Origin: Paenibacillus wulumuqiensis
GTDB lineage: Bacteria; Bacillota; Bacilli; Paenibacillales; Paenibacillaceae
Reading direction: 5' to 3'
NCBI RefSeq assembly: GCF_000971965.1
Contig: NZ_LAQP01000001.1
Coordinates: 558,001 to 622,000 of the forward strand
DNA: 64,000 nucleotides
This document shows positions 62,084-64,000 of this stretch, piece after piece. How positions within the stretch are numbered: the stretch's first letter is position 1; every line of letters begins with the position of its first letter. Made by a program: the position numbers and the translations under genes. Below the pieces are notes generated by a model. The model ran no database searches. It had not been told where the DNA came from and saw nothing but the letters and a program-made list of their open reading frames with translations.

Positions 62084-64000
62084 TTAATCCCCGTCGGCTA
62101 CGACCAAAATATCCATATTCCGTGCATAACGCAGTACTTTTCGTAATATTGACTCTCTTCCCCACCGCTTCCAGCGGGGAGTACTGGATTGGCCCAGAAG
62201 CATCTGTGTAGCCTGATGCTTCTGGGCCTCTTCGTTGATAATCCGGGCCAGATGGGTCATTCCCTTACAGCCAGGCTCATACTGGATATTGAATTCACCG
62301 CCGAGCCTGGTAGTAAGCTTGTCGAATTTATCCGCTTTGGCAGCAGCTTCTCCGGTCAGCGACTGCGGGTTTCCTATATGAATATGGGTCACAATTAGTT
62401 TGGCTTTTAGCCGGTAGGCGATCCGGAATCCCCTGCGAATCAGCCGCTCGGCTTCATGATCCAGCTTCACACCAACAAAAATAATCTCTTCCCGGTGCCA
62501 TGGCCCACGTAGTGAATCAAGACGCTCCCAGGATTCGAGCCGGTCATCCACATCATCTGCCACTTCTCGCAATGCCAGTTCACGCAGAGCAATCAGATTA
62601 CCCAGTTTAAAAAAATGATTCATCGCCTGCTCCACCTTGGCAGCAGCATAGATTTTGCCTTCTTCCATCCGCTGCTGCAGCGTCTGTGGAGTCACATCGA
62701 TCAATTCCACTTCGTCCGCCAGATGAAGGATCGAATCGGGAACCGTCTCGCGCACACGAATTCCGGTAATTTGCTCCACGGCATCATTCAGACTTTCCAG
62801 ATGTTGAATATTGACAGTGGAAATAACCGAAATGCCCGCATCCAGCAACTCGCGGATATCCTCATATCGCTTGCTGTTGCGGCTGCCCGGCACATTCGTA
62901 TGCGCCAGCTCGTCGATCAGCGCCAATTCCGGATTACGCTTCAGTATGGAATCGAGATCCATTTCTTCCAGCTGACGGTCTCCATAAGCGATTCGGGATT
63001 TGGGAATCATCGGTAGTGTGGCAGCCTGAGCGGCTGTTTCCTTGCGGCCATGTGTCTCCAGCAGTCCGATCACTACATCAATGCCCTGCTTCAGCAGTTC
63101 ATTTCCTTCTCTCAGCATCGTATAAGTTTTTCCGACACCTGGTGCTGCGCCCACATATACTTTAAATGTTCCCCGCTTGATCCGGTCAATTTTGCGTTCG
63201 ATTTCTTCGGAAGGCAGACGCCGGTAGACTTCATCGCGCTTGACTGCTCCCGTGCGGGCAGGCAGAATACGCTCTCCCTCCTGCTCCGCCCGATCGGCCA
63301 TCAAGAAAATATCAATATCCCGCGTATACAGCAGCAGCCCATTAATAACCGACCGGTTCACCACTTCCTGCCAGCGATTCTGCCGGGAATGCCCCAGTAC
63401 GATCCGGGTCACCTGGTGTTCACGGGCATAATGGACCATCTGTCTTGGCAGCATTCGCCGTGAGCGAATTGGAATTTCTTCAAATGTACCACCAATCTGC
63501 CGGGTCAGCTCACGAAATGCATTTTTGAAAGTCTGTTCTTCTCTTGTCAGCTTTCGGTTCGAATTACAAAATGAAACGACCAGCAGATCTCCACTGAGTC
63601 GCCTGGCAATCTGCTGACCACGCCGGATATAGATCGAACCGTTCCAGTGATACTGCGCCGATACCATAATTCGCTCCGCAGTTCCGGTTGGCCCGGTAAG
63701 CCCCTGCTCGGCCCGATGCTTTTCCAGCGTACCGCCTACTCCTTCTGCCACGGTGCGCAGTGCCAGCTCACGCAGTACGGCCAGGTTCCCCCTTTCAAAA
63801 TACTCACGGTCTGCACTGTTATTCAAATGACCGGCAAAATAACGCTGGAGAATCACCTCCGGCGTTACATCAATCAGACGAACTTCATCTGCCTGTTCCA
63901 GTACATTGGCAGGAACGGTACACTCCACTTCACGACCGATATACTGCCGCGCCAGTTCAGCTACCCCTTCCAGCTCATATACGTTCACAGTGACCATAAT
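62084..64000 (-). CDS. KdpD-like sensor protein with tandem duplication and no kinase core (5'-truncated)
   Basis: The gene runs off the right edge; the ATG at 63997 is internal. Residues 1-90 are the end of a first KdpD N-terminal domain (TVPANVLEQADEVRLIDVTP). Residues 105-237 are a first universal stress protein-like domain. A second complete KdpD domain follows at about 262-500, with Walker A GAAPGVGKT at 283-291, LIDELAHTN and STVNIQHLESL. A second universal stress domain occupies about 510-637. No membrane helices, HisKA or HATPase follow, whereas full KdpD is near 890 residues with both. Lone KdpD N-terminal proteins exist in some bacteria; in KdpD this part controls potassium response and, in Staphylococcus, binds c-di-AMP. 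The role here is inferred to be sensing or adaptor function. Confidence 0.8.
   Translation of the reverse strand: MMVTVNVYELEGVAELARQYIGREVECTVPANVLEQADEVRLIDVTPEVILQRYFAGHLNNSADREYFERGNLAVLRELALRTVAEGVGGTLEKHRAEQGLTGPTGTAERIMVSAQYHWNGSIYIRRGQQIARRLSGDLLVVSFCNSNRKLTREEQTFKNAFRELTRQIGGTFEEIPIRSRRMLPRQMVHYAREHQVTRIVLGHSRQNRWQEVVNRSVINGLLLYTRDIDIFLMADRAEQEGERILPARTGAVKRDEVYRRLPSEEIERKIDRIKRGTFKVYVGAAPGVGKTYTMLREGNELLKQGIDVVIGLLETHGRKETAAQAATLPMIPKSRIAYGDRQLEEMDLDSILKRNPELALIDELAHTNVPGSRNSKRYEDIRELLDAGISVISTVNIQHLESLNDAVEQITGIRVRETVPDSILHLADEVELIDVTPQTLQQRMEEGKIYAAAKVEQAMNHFFKLGNLIALRELALREVADDVDDRLESWERLDSLRGPWHREEIIFVGVKLDHEAERLIRRGFRIAYRLKAKLIVTHIHIGNPQSLTGEAAAKADKFDKLTTRLGGEFNIQYEPGCKGMTHLARIINEEAQKHQATQMLLGQSSTPRWKRWGRESILRKVLRYARNMDILVVADGD

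Noticed and set aside
63995-63997. ATG at 63997 as the true start of the KdpD-like gene
   Set aside because: The first residues align with the interior of a KdpD domain (the segment before NVQHLES in relatives) and the frame is open to the window edge, so the gene begins outside the window.

Overview
The window looks like a chromosomal segment of a Paenibacillus-type Firmicute. The evidence is medium GC content with AT-rich intergenic DNA, AGGAGG-type ribosome binding sites, a T-box leader before thrS, Fur-, CcpA- and CymR-like sites, sigma-B-like promoters, many lipoproteins, and sugar ABC operons of the LplA/LplB/YtcP type next to large Cache-AraC regulators. I see no rRNA, tRNA, CRISPR array, insertion sequence or prophage. 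The content reads as housekeeping plus niche-adaptation genes.

Layout from left to right. (1) 1-4970: a 167-bp palindromic element, then a fused permease/binding-protein ABC transporter with its ATPase, then the mccA-mccB reverse transsulfuration pair behind a CymR-like operator. A strong promoter points away from mccAB into a gene-free stretch that ends in a terminator (candidate small RNA). (2) 5384-7265: two related general stress proteins with sigma-B-like promoters. (3) 7468-14105: a cre site, an LplB-YtcP-LplA type sugar transport operon and a membrane-bound Cache-AraC regulator on the opposite strand. (4) 14500-18085: an rsgA paralogue, a long-form murB and the tRNA hydroxylase trhO. 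(5) 18400-25110: a membrane protein with a DesK/LiaS-like two-component system, then a second sugar ABC operon divergent from an AraC regulator. (6) 25310-33179: a Crh-like HPr with no phosphorylatable histidine, pdxK with a lipoprotein, a uroporphyrinogen-III synthase-like gene with a short-chain dehydrogenase, a flavin reductase, an LmrAB-like repressor/efflux pair and a mug-type glycosylase.

(7) 33367-44747: small Firmicute-specific proteins, catE behind a DUF24-type operator, a secreted FnIII-CBM3 protein behind a long leader, a lipoprotein multicopper oxidase, mprF, secreted proteins and a BcrC-like phosphatase. (8) 44953-50630: an mtaD-like deaminase, a threonine synthase, an orphan YesN-type response regulator and a Fur-controlled ferredoxin/flavodoxin-NADP reductase. 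(9) 50806-55700: cardiolipin synthase, then a T-box-controlled threonyl-tRNA synthetase whose editing site has lost two of its four signature residues. (10) 56027-64000: YrpD-like and GHL10-like secreted proteins, a DUF4097 protein, a MEDS-domain histidine kinase with a degenerate receiver, and a KdpD-like protein cut by the right edge that carries a tandem duplication and no kinase core.

Several groups share themes: sulfur and amino acid supply (mccAB, threonine synthase, thrS), envelope maintenance and cationic-peptide defence (murB, mprF, bcrC, cls), and carbohydrate scavenging under catabolite control (two ABC operons, Crh-like protein, CBM3 and GHL10 proteins). The least ordinary items are the editing-degenerate ThrRS, the kinase-less duplicated KdpD, the pseudo-receiver MEDS kinase, the Asp15 HPr paralogue and the candidate RNA divergent from mccAB. 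All functions were assigned by reading motifs and recalling families; no database search was run.
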